DNA of 64,000 nt from Chitinophagaceae bacterium (GCA_017307735.1 JAFKGR010000004.1:124001-188000), one strand, 5' to 3'; shown: positions 9,791 to 19,881, counted from the first letter of the stretch. Notes: a model not told the origin generated them from the sequence alone. Translations and numbers: made by a program.

Positions 9791-11551
9791 ATGCAGCAGA
9801 CAGGAAAGAGAAAGAAGTTTATTGATCTGGGAGTCCTTAAAGAAGTATTTGCCTTTGCAAAACCTTATAAAAAGAAAATCTATCTCTCCATTTTTCTTTC
9901 CATCGGAATTGCCATCCTTTCTCCGCTCAGGCCCTACCTGATCCAATATACCATCAACCATTTTATCAACGACAAAAACATTTTTTGGTTGATAATGATT
10001 ACGGTGATTCAGATCGGGATTCTCTTTTTTGAAACTACGTTACGTTATTACTTTGGTTTCATCACCGCATGGCTCGGGCAATATGTGGTACATGATATGC
10101 GGCTCAAAGTGTATAAGAAAATTCTCAGCTTCAACCTCCGGCAATTTGACAAAACACCCATTGGCACGCTCACTACAAGGACAATCAATGATGTTGAAGC
10201 CGTCAATAATATTTTTTCAGACGGATTGATCCCGATCATTTCTGATATGCTCAGCATCATATCCATTTTGCTGTTTATGTTTTTTGTCGACTGGAAATTA
10301 TCGCTGATCAGCCTTGCGCCATTTCCCATTTTAATCATAGCAACATATTTATTCAAGGAAAGTGTAAACAAATCTTTTATTCGTGTACGCAATGCCGTTG
10401 CACGCCTAAATGCATTTGTTCAGGAACATCTTACCGGAATGACCGTGGTACAGGCATTTGTCAACGAGGATAAAGAATTCGAGAAATTCAGGCTCATCAA
10501 TCAGGAGCACCGCAATGCAAACATCCGCGCCATATTTGCCTATTCTGTATTCTTTCCCGTGATAGAAATTGTATTGGCCGTATCCATCGGCCTTCTGGTT
10601 TGGTGGGGCGGAAATTATGAAGCCGACGCAGGTGTAATCATTTCATTCATCATGTATCTCAACCTCCTCTTCAGGCCACTGCGTGTGATTGCTGATAAAT
10701 TTAATACTCTTCAGATGGGAGTCGTAGCAGGAGAACGCATTTTCAAAGTACTGGACAATCCGGATGTTACAGAACAAACACCAGACGGGAAAGCACCGTC
10801 AATAGTTCCCGGAGGTATCAAATTTGAAAATGTATGGTTTGCCTACACAGACGAAGATTATGTGCTCAGAAATGTTTCATTTGAAGCAAAACCCGGTGAA
10901 ACAATTGCCATTGTAGGCCATACCGGCAGCGGCAAGACGACAATCATCAGCCTGATCAACAGATTGTATCACATCAATAAAGGCGATATTAAATTAGACG
11001 GAACAAGTATTTACGATTACAAAACCGATTTCTTAAGAAGTAAGATAGCCGTTGTACTTCAGGATGTATTTTTATTCAGTGGAACTGTTTTTGAAAACAT
11101 AGCCCTGCGCGATAATACAATTACCAGGGAAATGGCGATAGAAGCCGCAAAGATGATAGGTGTTCACGACTTCATTCTCAAACTTCCGGGAGGCTATGAT
11201 TACAATGTAATGGAAAGAGGAAATACGCTTTCACTTGGCCAGCGACAACTCATTTCTTTCATCCGGGCATTGCTTTACAATCCTTCCATTCTGATTCTGG
11301 ATGAAGCCACTTCTTCCATAGATAGCGAGAGTGAAATACTCATCCAAAATGCAATAGACAAAATGATAAAGGGGCGGACTTCAATAGTAATTGCACACCG
11401 GCTCTCAACCATCCGCAAAGCAGGAAAAATTGTTGTAATGGATAAAGGAAAGGCAGTAGAAAGCGGCACACATGAAGACCTTATGCAGTTGCAGGGATAC
11501 TATTACAAATTACATAAACTCCAATTTGAAAAACAGGAAGTGGAGATTTAA
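9791..11551 (+). CDS. ABC exporter, fused permease and ATPase (MsbA/MdlB type)
   Basis: 586-residue half-transporter. Residues about 25-320 hold the six-helix exporter membrane domain. The nucleotide-binding domain follows, with Walker A GHTGSGKTT near residue 376, signature LSLGQRQ, Walker B ILILDEATSSID and the H-loop IAHRLSTI. Such homodimeric proteins flip lipids or export drugs across the inner membrane; the substrate cannot be told from sequence. The ATG is preceded at once by a TAATTTTG box. It is a single-gene unit, convergent with the outer-membrane protein gene that ends 10 bases away on the other strand. Confidence 0.93.
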   Translation: MQQTGKRKKFIDLGVLKEVFAFAKPYKKKIYLSIFLSIGIAILSPLRPYLIQYTINHFINDKNIFWLIMITVIQIGILFFETTLRYYFGFITAWLGQYVVHDMRLKVYKKILSFNLRQFDKTPIGTLTTRTINDVEAVNNIFSDGLIPIISDMLSIISILLFMFFVDWKLSLISLAPFPILIIATYLFKESVNKSFIRVRNAVARLNAFVQEHLTGMTVVQAFVNEDKEFEKFRLINQEHRNANIRAIFAYSVFFPVIEIVLAVSIGLLVWWGGNYEADAGVIISFIMYLNLLFRPLRVIADKFNTLQMGVVAGERIFKVLDNPDVTEQTPDGKAPSIVPGGIKFENVWFAYTDEDYVLRNVSFEAKPGETIAIVGHTGSGKTTIISLINRLYHINKGDIKLDGTSIYDYKTDFLRSKIAVVLQDVFLFSGTVFENIALRDNTITREMAIEAAKMIGVHDFILKLPGGYDYNVMERGNTLSLGQRQLISFIRALLYNPSILILDEATSSIDSESEILIQNAIDKMIKGRTSIVIAHRLSTIRKAGKIVVMDKGKAVESGTHEDLMQLQGYYYKLHKLQFEKQEVEI

Positions 11552-11560
11552 TGACCAGCC

Positions 11561-12478
11561 CTATCTGCGCTCTCTTCCGATGGTAACTCCCAGTTTAAAA
11601 GAAAGTGTAATGTAGCCATCGTTGTTCTTGGGATTGCCTCTGACACCTCCCGGGTGTGCAGTACTGTATTTTGCTCCGGGGATATGCCTGTCGTTAAGGA
11701 TAAGCGCCTGTGCTAACCTGGCTCCGGTAAGGTAATTCGAAAACAAGGAGGGTTCAATATATTTTCCGCTTACATCATCCAGGTAATCGGTAAACAAAAA
11801 TCTGTAGAGTAATTCAATACGAATATTTAAAGCGGGCGACAGATCATACCGCGCCCCTGCTCCGACAGGAAAATTGAATTGGCTCAGCTTATACTCTTTC
11901 ACCTTGGGGTATTCGGCAAAACCTTCACCTTCGGTTCTCAAAGGTTGCAAGTCCACCAAACCTCCATTTAATGTAGCCTGCGGATTAAAATGAAAATACC
12001 CCACTCCGGCGATAACGTAAGGAGATACTTCAGGAGGCCTACGGTCTTCATTGTAATTTATTATCATTTCAAAGGGATGAAATTCTGCCAGCAGGGAAAA
12101 TTCTGATATCGGACTTCGGAATTCCAAATGCCTTTCATAACGGCCGTTGGTGGATGCAGCAACATTTTTGAGAATGCTGTCATAAGCGGAAACAGTCCCG
12201 AAAGTAGCCTCCAGCCGCAACCCGACCGAATTTTTAAACATCAGGCCGGCAAACACTCCTCCTGAAATATGGGTATTCTGAATATTAAAATCTTTGACGA
12301 ATTTCTTACCTACACCCTTCCTCCCGCCGATATCAGTGAAAGCATTCATGGCCCCTAAAGATGCACCTACCTCTATCAGCAGATTATTTTCATAAAATTC
12401 TCCGTTATAAAAATAATATTGCCCTTTGGCAGAAAGCCCGAAAATGACCAGAATTGAAAGAATAATTGTTGTTCTCAT
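11561..12478 (-). CDS. Outer-membrane beta-barrel protein of unknown function
   Basis: 305 residues with a clean signal peptide (MRTTIILSILVIFGLSAKGQ). The mature part is rich in alternating hydrophobic and aromatic segments typical of an 8- to 10-strand barrel (LLIEVGASLGAMNAF; GGVFAGLMFKNSVGLRLEATFG; PYVIAGVGYFHFNP; LNIRIELLYRFLFTDYLDDV) and ends TLSFKLGVTIGRERR. It resembles the family of Bacteroidetes barrels annotated as DUF6089-like or opacity-like, but I cannot name it. It probably sits in the outer membrane. A bulged hairpin lies just upstream at 12487-12516. Confidence 0.75.
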   Translation of the reverse strand: MRTTIILSILVIFGLSAKGQYYFYNGEFYENNLLIEVGASLGAMNAFTDIGGRKGVGKKFVKDFNIQNTHISGGVFAGLMFKNSVGLRLEATFGTVSAYDSILKNVAASTNGRYERHLEFRSPISEFSLLAEFHPFEMIINYNEDRRPPEVSPYVIAGVGYFHFNPQATLNGGLVDLQPLRTEGEGFAEYPKVKEYKLSQFNFPVGAGARYDLSPALNIRIELLYRFLFTDYLDDVSGKYIEPSLFSNYLTGARLAQALILNDRHIPGAKYSTAHPGGVRGNPKNNDGYITLSFKLGVTIGRERR

Positions 12479-12875
12479 AAAGTGTCAGGTCCTGTATGGG
12501 TCCATTATACAGACCTTCCTGTAAAGAAACAACATTTTTATTTCTTTTCTATACATTGGAGCTAATTTATATTTTGATGTGTTGCAGCTTAAGAATGAAG
12601 CCAAATCAATTATAAACTTTATCAAACTTGTTTGAGGATTTATTTTTTGCAATAAAAAAAGCACGAAGTTCGGAATGTATTTTGTTTGCCACTCAACGGG
12701 ATCCCATCCTGTATTCAATCCTCCCTTTTAAACGGGAGAATACAAACTGTCTTTCATCTAAAAAAGATTTATAAAACTTCGATTTACAATATGGATAATC
12801 AATTTGTGAAACTGATTCTTTCTTTATTGAAATTCCCTTCAATAACTTTATATTTCAGCTCAATTGAAAATTGAT
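12479..12875. other. Divergent intergenic region before the GroES-like gene
   Basis: No gene is seen. 12487-12516 forms a 9-bp hairpin with one bulge (AGGTCCTGTA / TACAGACCT) in the leader of the minus-strand barrel gene. 12709-12749 can fold as two short stems (TGTATT/AATACA outer, CTCCC/GGGAG inner) separated by a five-base bulge. The right end holds the promoter for the GroES-like gene. Confidence 0.4.
12827..12856 (+). promoter_or_regulatory. Promoter for the GroES-like gene
   Basis: TTG, 19 bases, TATATTTC: one base from the Bacteroidetes consensus. The predicted transcript start (about 12861) would fall almost on the upstream TTG at 12864. This favours the ATG at 12876 as the true start codon. 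Confidence 0.55.
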
Positions 12876-13247
12876 ATGGTTGTGACTCCGGATAATAAAT
12901 TGAAAAGGTTGATTATTATTGGCGACAGAATATTGATAAAGCCTCAGCAGCCGCATGAAAAGACCTCAGCGGGATTGTATTTACCTCCGGGCGTTCAGGA
13001 AAAAGAAAAGGTACAACAAGGATATGTCCTCAAAACCGGGCCGGGCTACGCGCTACCCATGCCGGTAGAAGATGAACCGTGGAAATCGGCTGATGAACAG
13101 GTGAAATACATTCCTCTGCAGGCGAAAGAAGGAGACCTTGCTATTTTCCTTCTCAGTGGTGCAACAGAAGTCATGTTTGAAGGTGAAAGATATTTCATCG
13201 TCCCTCAGAGCGCTATTCTGATGCTCGAAAGAGAAGAAGATCTTTAG
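12876..13247 (+). CDS. GroES-like co-chaperonin family protein
   Basis: About 123 residues. The segment IIGDRILIKPQQPHEKTSAGLYLPPGVQEKEKVQQGYVLKTGPG is the GroES fold, including the mobile-loop region (EKTSAGLYLPP). GroES normally caps GroEL and has about 95 residues. This copy carries an insertion in the middle (MPVEDEPWKSADEQVKYIPLQAKEG) and stands without groL, so it is likely the secondary GroES-like protein found in Bacteroidetes rather than the main co-chaperonin. The frame opens at a TTG (12864), but the promoter position argues for the ATG at 12876. It is convergent with the methyltransferase gene. Confidence 0.82.
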   Translation: MVVTPDNKLKRLIIIGDRILIKPQQPHEKTSAGLYLPPGVQEKEKVQQGYVLKTGPGYALPMPVEDEPWKSADEQVKYIPLQAKEGDLAIFLLSGATEVMFEGERYFIVPQSAILMLEREEDL

Positions 13248-13271
13248 AGGGGATCAGACAGGAGCCCTTTC

Positions 13272-14030
13272 TTACATTTTTTCCCATACTGAAAAGAACC
13301 CGCCTGTACAGGAATACGGTAAAACTTCCGCGACTTTGCAATCAAGGCGCTGCAGAAATTTGATTCTTTTTGTAAAGATGGAAAATGGAAAAACATCTTC
13401 TATGAAATTGGCTTTGCCAAACCTCACAATCCTAAATTTGTTTTTAGCAGCCAATCCGGTCAGTTTATCCCGCGTAAAAAACTGGACATGGTCCAAATTA
13501 TCTGCAGAAGACTGTACGGTTGTTCCCGTGTAGCCGAGTTTCTTTTTTAATTTGGAAACAGTCTTCCACAAAAATCCATTGTCTTCACGCATTTTCAGAA
13601 TGGGTTTTGTTACAAGAGTTTCCCTTGGGCCCTGGCCGTTGGGTACCGTAACGATTAATATCCCGTCGGGCTTGAGAGATGAATGCAACACTTCCAGCAA
13701 AGCAGATGGATTGTGCAGGTGTTCCAAAACTTCACTGCAAATGATGACATCGAATTGTTCACCCGTTGCCTTCAATTCTTCAGCGCTTTGTACCCTGAAC
13801 CGGACATTCGGATAAATATTGTTTTTACGTGCGTTTTCGATGGTTTTTTCACTCACATCAATGCCGGTTACATTAAACCCGAGTTTACCGAGTTGAATGC
13901 TGATGACACCATTTCCACAACCAACATCCAGCACTTTTCCATGTTCACCGACTTTGCCGGAAACAGCTTCAGCAATAAAATTTAACCGTTTCAGATCTGA
14001 AATTCTTTCGTAAGTAATCACCTGACTCAT
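13272..14030 (-). CDS. Class I SAM-dependent methyltransferase
   Basis: 252 residues. Motif I is VLDVGCGNGVISIQLGK (about residues 33-48), the acidic end of strand 2 is VTGIDVSEKTI, and motif IV is FDVIICSEVLEHLHNP. LKPDGILIVTVPNGQGPRE follows, then a helical tail with FFTRDKL and a C-terminal GGFFSVWEK. The VLEHLHNP-type core is shared by UbiG-like and glycan or lipid methyltransferases, so the acceptor cannot be assigned. It is monocistronic, convergent with the GroES-like gene (24-base gap) and divergent from recG. Confidence 0.82.
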   Translation of the reverse strand: MSQVITYERISDLKRLNFIAEAVSGKVGEHGKVLDVGCGNGVISIQLGKLGFNVTGIDVSEKTIENARKNNIYPNVRFRVQSAEELKATGEQFDVIICSEVLEHLHNPSALLEVLHSSLKPDGILIVTVPNGQGPRETLVTKPILKMREDNGFLWKTVSKLKKKLGYTGTTVQSSADNLDHVQFFTRDKLTGLAAKNKFRIVRFGKANFIEDVFPFSIFTKRIKFLQRLDCKVAEVLPYSCTGGFFSVWEKM

Positions 14031-14052
14031 GGGTATGGAAACAAAAATTAAT

Positions 14053-14079
14053 TTGAAGTTTTCTTTATTTGAACTTCAA
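14053..14079. promoter_or_regulatory. Perfect inverted repeat between the methyltransferase and recG
   Basis: TTGAAGTT (14053-14060) and AACTTCAA (14072-14079) are perfect 8-bp arms separated by 11 bases in the divergent spacer. It could be a shared operator or a leader hairpin for the minus-strand gene. Confidence 0.35.
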
Positions 14080-14212
14080 GGGTTACGTTATTAAAACGAA
14101 ATTAGGAGATATATCTTGTCTGCAGGTGAAAAAGAATTCATACATTTTTATTTTTCCTGCTTTAAAGGAGCCTCGGATATTACAAATTTTAAAATCAGGA
14201 TTTAATAATCAA

Positions 14213-16354
14213 ATGGGGCCGCATGCATCATTTATATTTGTAAAAAACGATTTTTTGACAGTTCAGATTCTTCATACTTCTATCGAATACCTCAAAGGCG
14301 TCGGTCCTGTAAAAGCTGATCTTCTGAAAAAAGAAGCAGGAATTTTTGTGTATGAAGATCTGCTGACCTATTATCCTTACCGGCATATTGACCGCACCAG
14401 AATCACCAGAATAAAAGATCTAAATCACGAGACGGAGTTTGCATTGATCGATGCACATGTGATAAGTGCGGAAGTGGTGGGAGTAAAGAGAGCAAGAAGA
14501 TTGGTCGTTATGGTTACTGATGGGGAGGGTACAATGGAAATGGTGTGGTTTCAGGGGATTTATTATGTTGAAAAAGCCATGCGGCCCGGAGATAATTACC
14601 AGTTCTTTGGCAAGGTTTCTTTTTTCATGGACAAACCCCAGATGACACATCCCGAATTTCAAAAAGCTTCAGAGGGTGCAACCAAAGACTATCTGGAACC
14701 GGTTTATCCAAGTACCGAAAAATTAAAGGCAAGATATCTTGGTGGCCGGCAGATTGCTGCATTGACGGAGGCCCTGTTTCATCAGGTCGGCAGAAATGAT
14801 ATCCCTGAGAATCTCCCCGATTCAATCCTGTCAAAATATAAATTGGCAGATCGATATACCGCATTGCGGCAGGTTCATTTTCCCAAAAACATGGAGGAAT
14901 ATGAGCAGGCAGTCCGGCGCCTCAAATTTGAAGAATTGTTTTTGTCTCAATTGAGAATGACTTTATTGAAAATCAAGAGGCACAATACTTCCAGCGGACA
15001 TGTTTTCAAAATAGTCGGAAATCTTTTCAATTCTTTTTTTAATGAACACCTTCCTTTTGCCCTGACCAATGCACAAAAAAGAGTACTCAAAGAAATCAGA
15101 AAGGATGTGGCAAGTGGCAGGCAGATGAACCGTTTGCTGCAGGGAGATGTTGGCAGCGGAAAAACCATTGTTGCCCTTCTTTCCATGCTCATTGCTGCGG
15201 ATAACGGATTTCAAAGTTGTTTTATGGCTCCCACCGAAATCCTTGCCAGGCAGCATTTTGAAAGCCTTCAGAAATTGCTGGAAGGAATGGATGTGAATGT
15301 GGGTTTGCTGACGGGAAGTACTTCTTCGAAAGAAAGAAAAGTGGTTTTGGAAGGATGTAAGGATGGAGCGCTGAATATAATTACCGGAACTCATGCTCTC
15401 ATAGAGGACAAAGTTGTTTTCAAAAATCTCGGGCTTGCTATCATTGACGAACAGCATCGGTTTGGCGTAGCCCAGCGCGCAAGGTTGTGGGAAAAAAATG
15501 ACCTGCCGCCCCATATCCTTATCATGACTGCAACCCCCATCCCGCGGACACTTGCACTTACAGCTTACGGAGATCTCGATTACAGCATCATGGATGAATT
15601 GCCGCCGGGACGTACACCTGTTCTTACTGTCCACCGCTCGGCGTATCACCGCGCAGAGGTCATGAGTTTTGTAAGAAGTGAAATTGAAAAAGGAAGACAG
15701 GCTTATTTTATTTATCCGTTGATTGAAGAATCGGCCAAACTGGATTACGAAGATTTGATGAAAGGTTATGAAGAAGTGAAATCATTTTTCCCTCCGCCAA
15801 AATTTTTGATCAGCATGGTTCACGGAAAACAGAGCGCTGATTTGAAACAAACCAATATGGATCGTTTTGTAAAAGGGAATACCCAGATAATGGTAAGCAC
15901 AACGGTAATTGAAGTAGGAGTAAATGTGCCGAATGCCACGGTGATGGTGATTGAAAGCGCCGAACGTTTCGGGTTGCCTCAATTGCATCAGTTGCGCGGA
16001 AGAGTGGGGAGAGGAAGTGAAAAGAGTTATTGTATTTTGCTTTCAGGAATCAAATTATCGAAAGAAGCCGGCGAACGCCTCAGCATTATGTGCCAGACAA
16101 ATGACGGATTCAAAATTGCAGAAAAGGATTTGGAACTGAGAGGCCCCGGAGATGTGGAAGGAACCCGCCAGAGCGGATTATTGAATTTTAAACTGGCAAA
16201 CATTCTTGCCGATAAAAATATTTTGAAAGTCGCAATGGATGCGGTGGAAGAATTGGTGAAGGAAGATCCGCAACTGGAAAATGAATCAAACAAAAGACTC
16301 CGGCAATATCTTTCAATGAAAAGAGGGAAAACAGTCTGGAGCAAAATTTCTTAG
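14213..16354 (+). CDS. recG: ATP-dependent DNA helicase RecG
   Basis: SF2 helicase that remodels stalled replication forks and branched DNA. The wedge/OB domain begins TSIEYLKGVGPVKADLL. The motor shows Walker A LLQGDVGSGKTIVAL, the DEEH-type box IIDEQHRFGV, TATPIPRT, and the motif VI region QLHQLRGRVGRG; the C-terminus YLSMKRGKTVWSKIS is complete. The frame is open upstream to 14069, but residues before the wedge domain do not look like RecG. Start candidates are the ATG at 14213 and the TTG at 14255. A TATATTTG box at 14233-14240 would favour the TTG, giving about 699 residues, the usual family length. A terminator lies about 200 bases downstream. Confidence 0.95.
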   Translation: MGPHASFIFVKNDFLTVQILHTSIEYLKGVGPVKADLLKKEAGIFVYEDLLTYYPYRHIDRTRITRIKDLNHETEFALIDAHVISAEVVGVKRARRLVVMVTDGEGTMEMVWFQGIYYVEKAMRPGDNYQFFGKVSFFMDKPQMTHPEFQKASEGATKDYLEPVYPSTEKLKARYLGGRQIAALTEALFHQVGRNDIPENLPDSILSKYKLADRYTALRQVHFPKNMEEYEQAVRRLKFEELFLSQLRMTLLKIKRHNTSSGHVFKIVGNLFNSFFNEHLPFALTNAQKRVLKEIRKDVASGRQMNRLLQGDVGSGKTIVALLSMLIAADNGFQSCFMAPTEILARQHFESLQKLLEGMDVNVGLLTGSTSSKERKVVLEGCKDGALNIITGTHALIEDKVVFKNLGLAIIDEQHRFGVAQRARLWEKNDLPPHILIMTATPIPRTLALTAYGDLDYSIMDELPPGRTPVLTVHRSAYHRAEVMSFVRSEIEKGRQAYFIYPLIEESAKLDYEDLMKGYEEVKSFFPPPKFLISMVHGKQSADLKQTNMDRFVKGNTQIMVSTTVIEVGVNVPNATVMVIESAERFGLPQLHQLRGRVGRGSEKSYCILLSGIKLSKEAGERLSIMCQTNDGFKIAEKDLELRGPGDVEGTRQSGLLNFKLANILADKNILKVAMDAVEELVKEDPQLENESNKRLRQYLSMKRGKTVWSKIS

Positions 16355-16555
16355 ATAGTTTGGCTTTTAGTGATTAGATGGTTTTTCAAAAAAAAAGATG
16401 CTGCTTTTTTAGAGCGACAGAATTTCTTTCCTTTTTGTATATGTTCTTGAAGCAGATGTATTTACCTGTATATTTTGCTTCACAATCCTTTCCACCTCTT
16501 AAAGAAGTGTGATAAAAAAACGAATGGTATGTTAAAAAAGTAAATATATTTGGAT

Positions 16556-16590
16556 AGCCGAAGCTGTGTTTTGTGGTGCTTCGGCTTTTT
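16556..16590 (+). terminator. Rho-independent terminator between recG and the TonB receptor
   Basis: AGCCGAAGC (16556-16564) and GCTTCGGCT (16578-16586) form a perfect 9-bp stem with a 13-base loop, followed by TTTT. It is the likely end of the recG transcript. The rest of 16355-16645 holds no gene that I can see. Confidence 0.8.
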
Positions 16591-16645
16591 AATTTAATAG
16601 GATTCACTAACACCTTCTTCAAACGAAACCAAATTTCAATTTTAT

Positions 16646-19453
16646 ATGAGCCAGCGAATAAAGTTCATCGAACTGCTCTTTATTTCTATTTTCTTTTTTG
16701 CGGCCGCAAAAGCACAGCAAATTACCGGAAGGGTCACGGATACCCACGGAAATGCACTTCAAAGTGTTTCGGTCGTTTTAAAATCGAATAACGTCGGAAC
16801 AACAACAGATGCATCCGGAAATTTTACTTTAAATGCGAAACCCGGCGACGTACTTGTATTCACATCTACCGGATATGACCCGCAACAGATCACAGTCAAA
16901 GACAATTCTTTTCTTTCAGTTCAATTGACCTCAAAGGTGACCCAATTGGATCAGATTGTTTTGCTCGGAAGCAGAGGAAGCGGCAGGGTAAAACTGGAAT
17001 CCCCGGTTCCTGTTGACGTGATAGGCATTGGAGCTGCCGATCAGACTTCGGCGAGAACAAACCTGACGGCAATGCTGAATTATGCCGCACCTTCTTTCAA
17101 CTATAACAAACAAAGCGGAAGTGATGGCGCCGACCAGATTGATTTGGCCACGCTGCGCGGACTGGGACCCGATCAGACACTTGTTTTAGTCAACGGAAAA
17201 CGCAGGCATCAGACTGCATTTGTAGCCATTTTTGGAACCAAAGGGCGTGGGAATTCCGGCACCGATCTGAATGCCATTCCTGAAGCATCTATCGATCGTG
17301 TGGAAATTTTGAGAGATGGCGCTTCTGCGCAGTATGGTTCAGATGCAATAGCAGGAGTTATCAATATTATTCTGAAAAAACAAACGCCCTGGCAAATAGA
17401 CATTGACGGTTCAGGGTATTATGATAAAAAATTCAACCCACACTTTGCGCCGGATCTCCACAATCAATATGATTATGATGGCGCTCTGGACGGAAAGGAA
17501 ATCAGCGGTAGCATCAACAAGGGATTTGCCCTGGGCAAAGAGAAAAAAGGATTTATTAATCTTACTTATAATTTTTTCAAACAGGGAAAAACTTACAGAC
17601 AGGTTCTTGATACAAATCTGAATCACAAAAATGCGCTGCCGATAAATACGGGACGCAGGACAGTGGGAGATGCATCCACTACCGGAAATCTGACCATGAT
17701 GAATATGGAATTGCCCATAGCCGGAACTCACACTACTTTTTACTCCTTTGGCGGATACAGTTACCGGTCAACGGATGCCTTCGCTTACACACGTTCGTTT
17801 TATGATCCCACCAGCCCCGGCAATGCCCGTCCTGAAAGGTTTATCACAGATGACAATGGAAATTTAGTCTGGAATCCGAATATTATGAAGAGCATTCCAA
17901 GCCCGGGCGGTCTGCCAAATGATACAATTTTCAATCCTCATATTCAAACGCACATCGAAGATGGTTCTTTGGCTTTTGGATTCAGAGGCACAATGAATGA
18001 CGGAACTCACTGGGACATCAGCAATACTTTTGGAAAGAACAATTTCCATTATTTCGGAGATAAAACATTTAATGCTTCTTTAGGCCCTTCAGGGATCAAC
18101 AAGAATCATTTTGATGACGGAGGATTTAGCTTTTTGCAAAATACCGCCAATCTTGATTTTGATAAAAATATTGCGGGTGTAGCCAGCGGATTAAATTTAT
18201 CTGCAGGTGCAGAATTCCGTTATGAACAATACAAGATTTACTCAGGTGAATTTGATTCCTATGGAAACAAGGATCCTTCACATGAAAAGGCTTCAGGCTC
18301 GCAGGGATTCCCCGGATTTCAACCTGCCGATGTGGTCAATGCAAAAAGATACGTTGAAGGTGTGTATGTGCAGGGGGATCTGAATGCAACAGAACAATGG
18401 CTTGTGAGCGGCGCCATCAGAGCTGAACATTACAGTGATTTCGGTTCACTCGCTACTTTTAAATTGGCTACCCGATATATGGTGACCCCGAAAACCAATA
18501 TCAGAGGGTCTGTCAGCACAGGCTTCAGGGCTCCTTCGTTACAGCAAATCAACTTCAGTAATACATTTACCAACTTCCAGGGAGGTACTTCTTTTGATGT
18601 AAGGCTTGCTCCCAATAACAATCCGATTACAAGGACTGCGGGAATTCCCAAACTGAAACAGGAAAATGCTTTCAATGCAAGCCTTGGCTTTACAACCAGG
18701 CCAACAGAAAACCTTTCTGTAACAGTGGATGGATACCTGGTAAAAATCAGAAACAGGGTTGTGCTTTCAGGCCAGTTTGATAATTCAAACGTGGCGCTGG
18801 CACCGATCCTGGACAGCCTTCACATTGCGCAGGTTCAGTTCTTTGCCAATGCAGCCAACACAACCAACCTTGGACTTGATATCGTGGTAAATTATATCAA
18901 ACATTGGGGCAACTCAAGTCTGAATGTTTTGTTGGCCGGTAATTTACAGCACATGAAAATTGACAAAATCAATGTGCCTGCTCCTTTGAATCATTCATTT
19001 GAAGAACAGCAATCTTTCTTTAGCCAGAGAGAGGAAAAATTTGTTTTGGCATCTGCTCCGCCGCACAAGATCGGATTGACAATAGATTATGGCATCAACA
19101 AAAACTTTTCAGTTGGAACCCATTTTACAGAATTCGGAAAGATAGAATTGTATGGATATGGATGGGATAATACCTATCCTCCTGAAATTGTTTTGGACAA
19201 CGGGCAAACAGTGCCTGAACAATTCAATTATTATGGAAAGGTGACAACCGATGTGTATGCTTCCTATAAGATAACGAAGAATTTCATGGTTTCACTGGGA
19301 TCAGATAATTTGTTTAATGTCCATCCTGACCTTGGATATGTGCCGGGCGCGCCTACCAAGGCGTATGATGGTGAAACCGGTGGCGCATGGGATCCTGTTC
19401 AGATGGGCATCGACGGAAGAAGGTTATTTGTGAAAGCTCGTTTTACTTTTTAG
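16646..19453 (+). CDS. TonB-dependent outer-membrane receptor
   Basis: 935 residues. A signal peptide ending AAAKAQQ is followed by a carboxypeptidase-regulatory-like domain (about residues 26-100, ITGRVTDTHGNALQSVSVVLKSNNVGTTTDASG), a plug domain (about 105-245, DLATLRGLGPDQTLVLVNGKRRHQ and EILRDGASAQYGSDAIAGVINIILKK) and a barrel with the tail GIDGRRLFVKARFTF. The plug is of the classical receptor type (LVNGKRRH, SAQYGSDAIAG) rather than SusC type, and no SusD follows. The ligand is unknown. It is a single gene between two clear terminators. Confidence 0.92.
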   Translation: MSQRIKFIELLFISIFFFAAAKAQQITGRVTDTHGNALQSVSVVLKSNNVGTTTDASGNFTLNAKPGDVLVFTSTGYDPQQITVKDNSFLSVQLTSKVTQLDQIVLLGSRGSGRVKLESPVPVDVIGIGAADQTSARTNLTAMLNYAAPSFNYNKQSGSDGADQIDLATLRGLGPDQTLVLVNGKRRHQTAFVAIFGTKGRGNSGTDLNAIPEASIDRVEILRDGASAQYGSDAIAGVINIILKKQTPWQIDIDGSGYYDKKFNPHFAPDLHNQYDYDGALDGKEISGSINKGFALGKEKKGFINLTYNFFKQGKTYRQVLDTNLNHKNALPINTGRRTVGDASTTGNLTMMNMELPIAGTHTTFYSFGGYSYRSTDAFAYTRSFYDPTSPGNARPERFITDDNGNLVWNPNIMKSIPSPGGLPNDTIFNPHIQTHIEDGSLAFGFRGTMNDGTHWDISNTFGKNNFHYFGDKTFNASLGPSGINKNHFDDGGFSFLQNTANLDFDKNIAGVASGLNLSAGAEFRYEQYKIYSGEFDSYGNKDPSHEKASGSQGFPGFQPADVVNAKRYVEGVYVQGDLNATEQWLVSGAIRAEHYSDFGSLATFKLATRYMVTPKTNIRGSVSTGFRAPSLQQINFSNTFTNFQGGTSFDVRLAPNNNPITRTAGIPKLKQENAFNASLGFTTRPTENLSVTVDGYLVKIRNRVVLSGQFDNSNVALAPILDSLHIAQVQFFANAANTTNLGLDIVVNYIKHWGNSSLNVLLAGNLQHMKIDKINVPAPLNHSFEEQQSFFSQREEKFVLASAPPHKIGLTIDYGINKNFSVGTHFTEFGKIELYGYGWDNTYPPEIVLDNGQTVPEQFNYYGKVTTDVYASYKITKNFMVSLGSDNLFNVHPDLGYVPGAPTKAYDGETGGAWDPVQMGIDGRRLFVKARFTF

Positions 19454-19528
19454 AAAAGTCTTTTCTTTTTTTGGAGAAAGTATTTTAAGGTTTTCATGGT
19501 TGACTAAATATTTTCTTCATGCATTTAA

Positions 19529-19569
19529 AACTTCCCTGTCTCAATTTTCAGAGGCGGGGAAGTTTTTTT
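19529..19569 (+). terminator. Strong Rho-independent terminator after the TonB receptor
   Basis: 19529-19542 (AACTTCCCTGTCTC) pairs with 19551-19564 over 14 positions, two of them G-T wobbles, around an 8-base loop. A run of T follows to 19569. Confidence 0.88.
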
Positions 19570-19781
19570 ATACAGTTTGACGGATTTTTTTTTCATACTC
19601 CTCTGAAAATCTAAATGTTGGAATAGATACCGGTTTTTATAATATGAATTTTCCTTCTCCTGGGCATCAGGAACTTTTTTCCCTTCATCTATTGGAATAA
19701 TGATGCATTTGTTAAGTATGGATTAAAATAGATGGGCAGGCACGGGTAAATCATGTTCCGGTGTTTTAGTTTTGTAATTTA

Positions 19782-19811
19782 CAATCCCTGTGAAATCAAT
19801 CCCTGTGAAAT
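19782..19811 (+). repeat. 15-bp tandem duplication in a leader
   Basis: CAATCCCTGTGAAAT occurs twice back to back, about 70 bases before the TTG start of the PKD/CHU_C gene. Confidence 0.7.
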
Positions 19812-19881
19812 TTGAAGTACGACAAGAAAGTCTGTAACTTTATTACCGTTAACATCATCTAAAAAATAAAACAATTAACCT

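Larger units (their letters stand above)
19454..19881. other. Intergenic region before the PKD/CHU_C gene
   Basis: No gene is seen. It contains the terminator of the TonB receptor (19529-19569), a TAGTTTTG -7-like box at 19767-19774 without a clear -33, and a 15-base tandem duplication (19782-19811, CAATCCCTGTGAAAT twice). The duplication would lie in the leader of the downstream gene. Confidence 0.4.

Noticed and set aside
14963-15649. 228-codon open frame on the minus strand inside recG
   Set aside because: Antisense to the conserved RecG motor region; no domain or signal, so a shadow.
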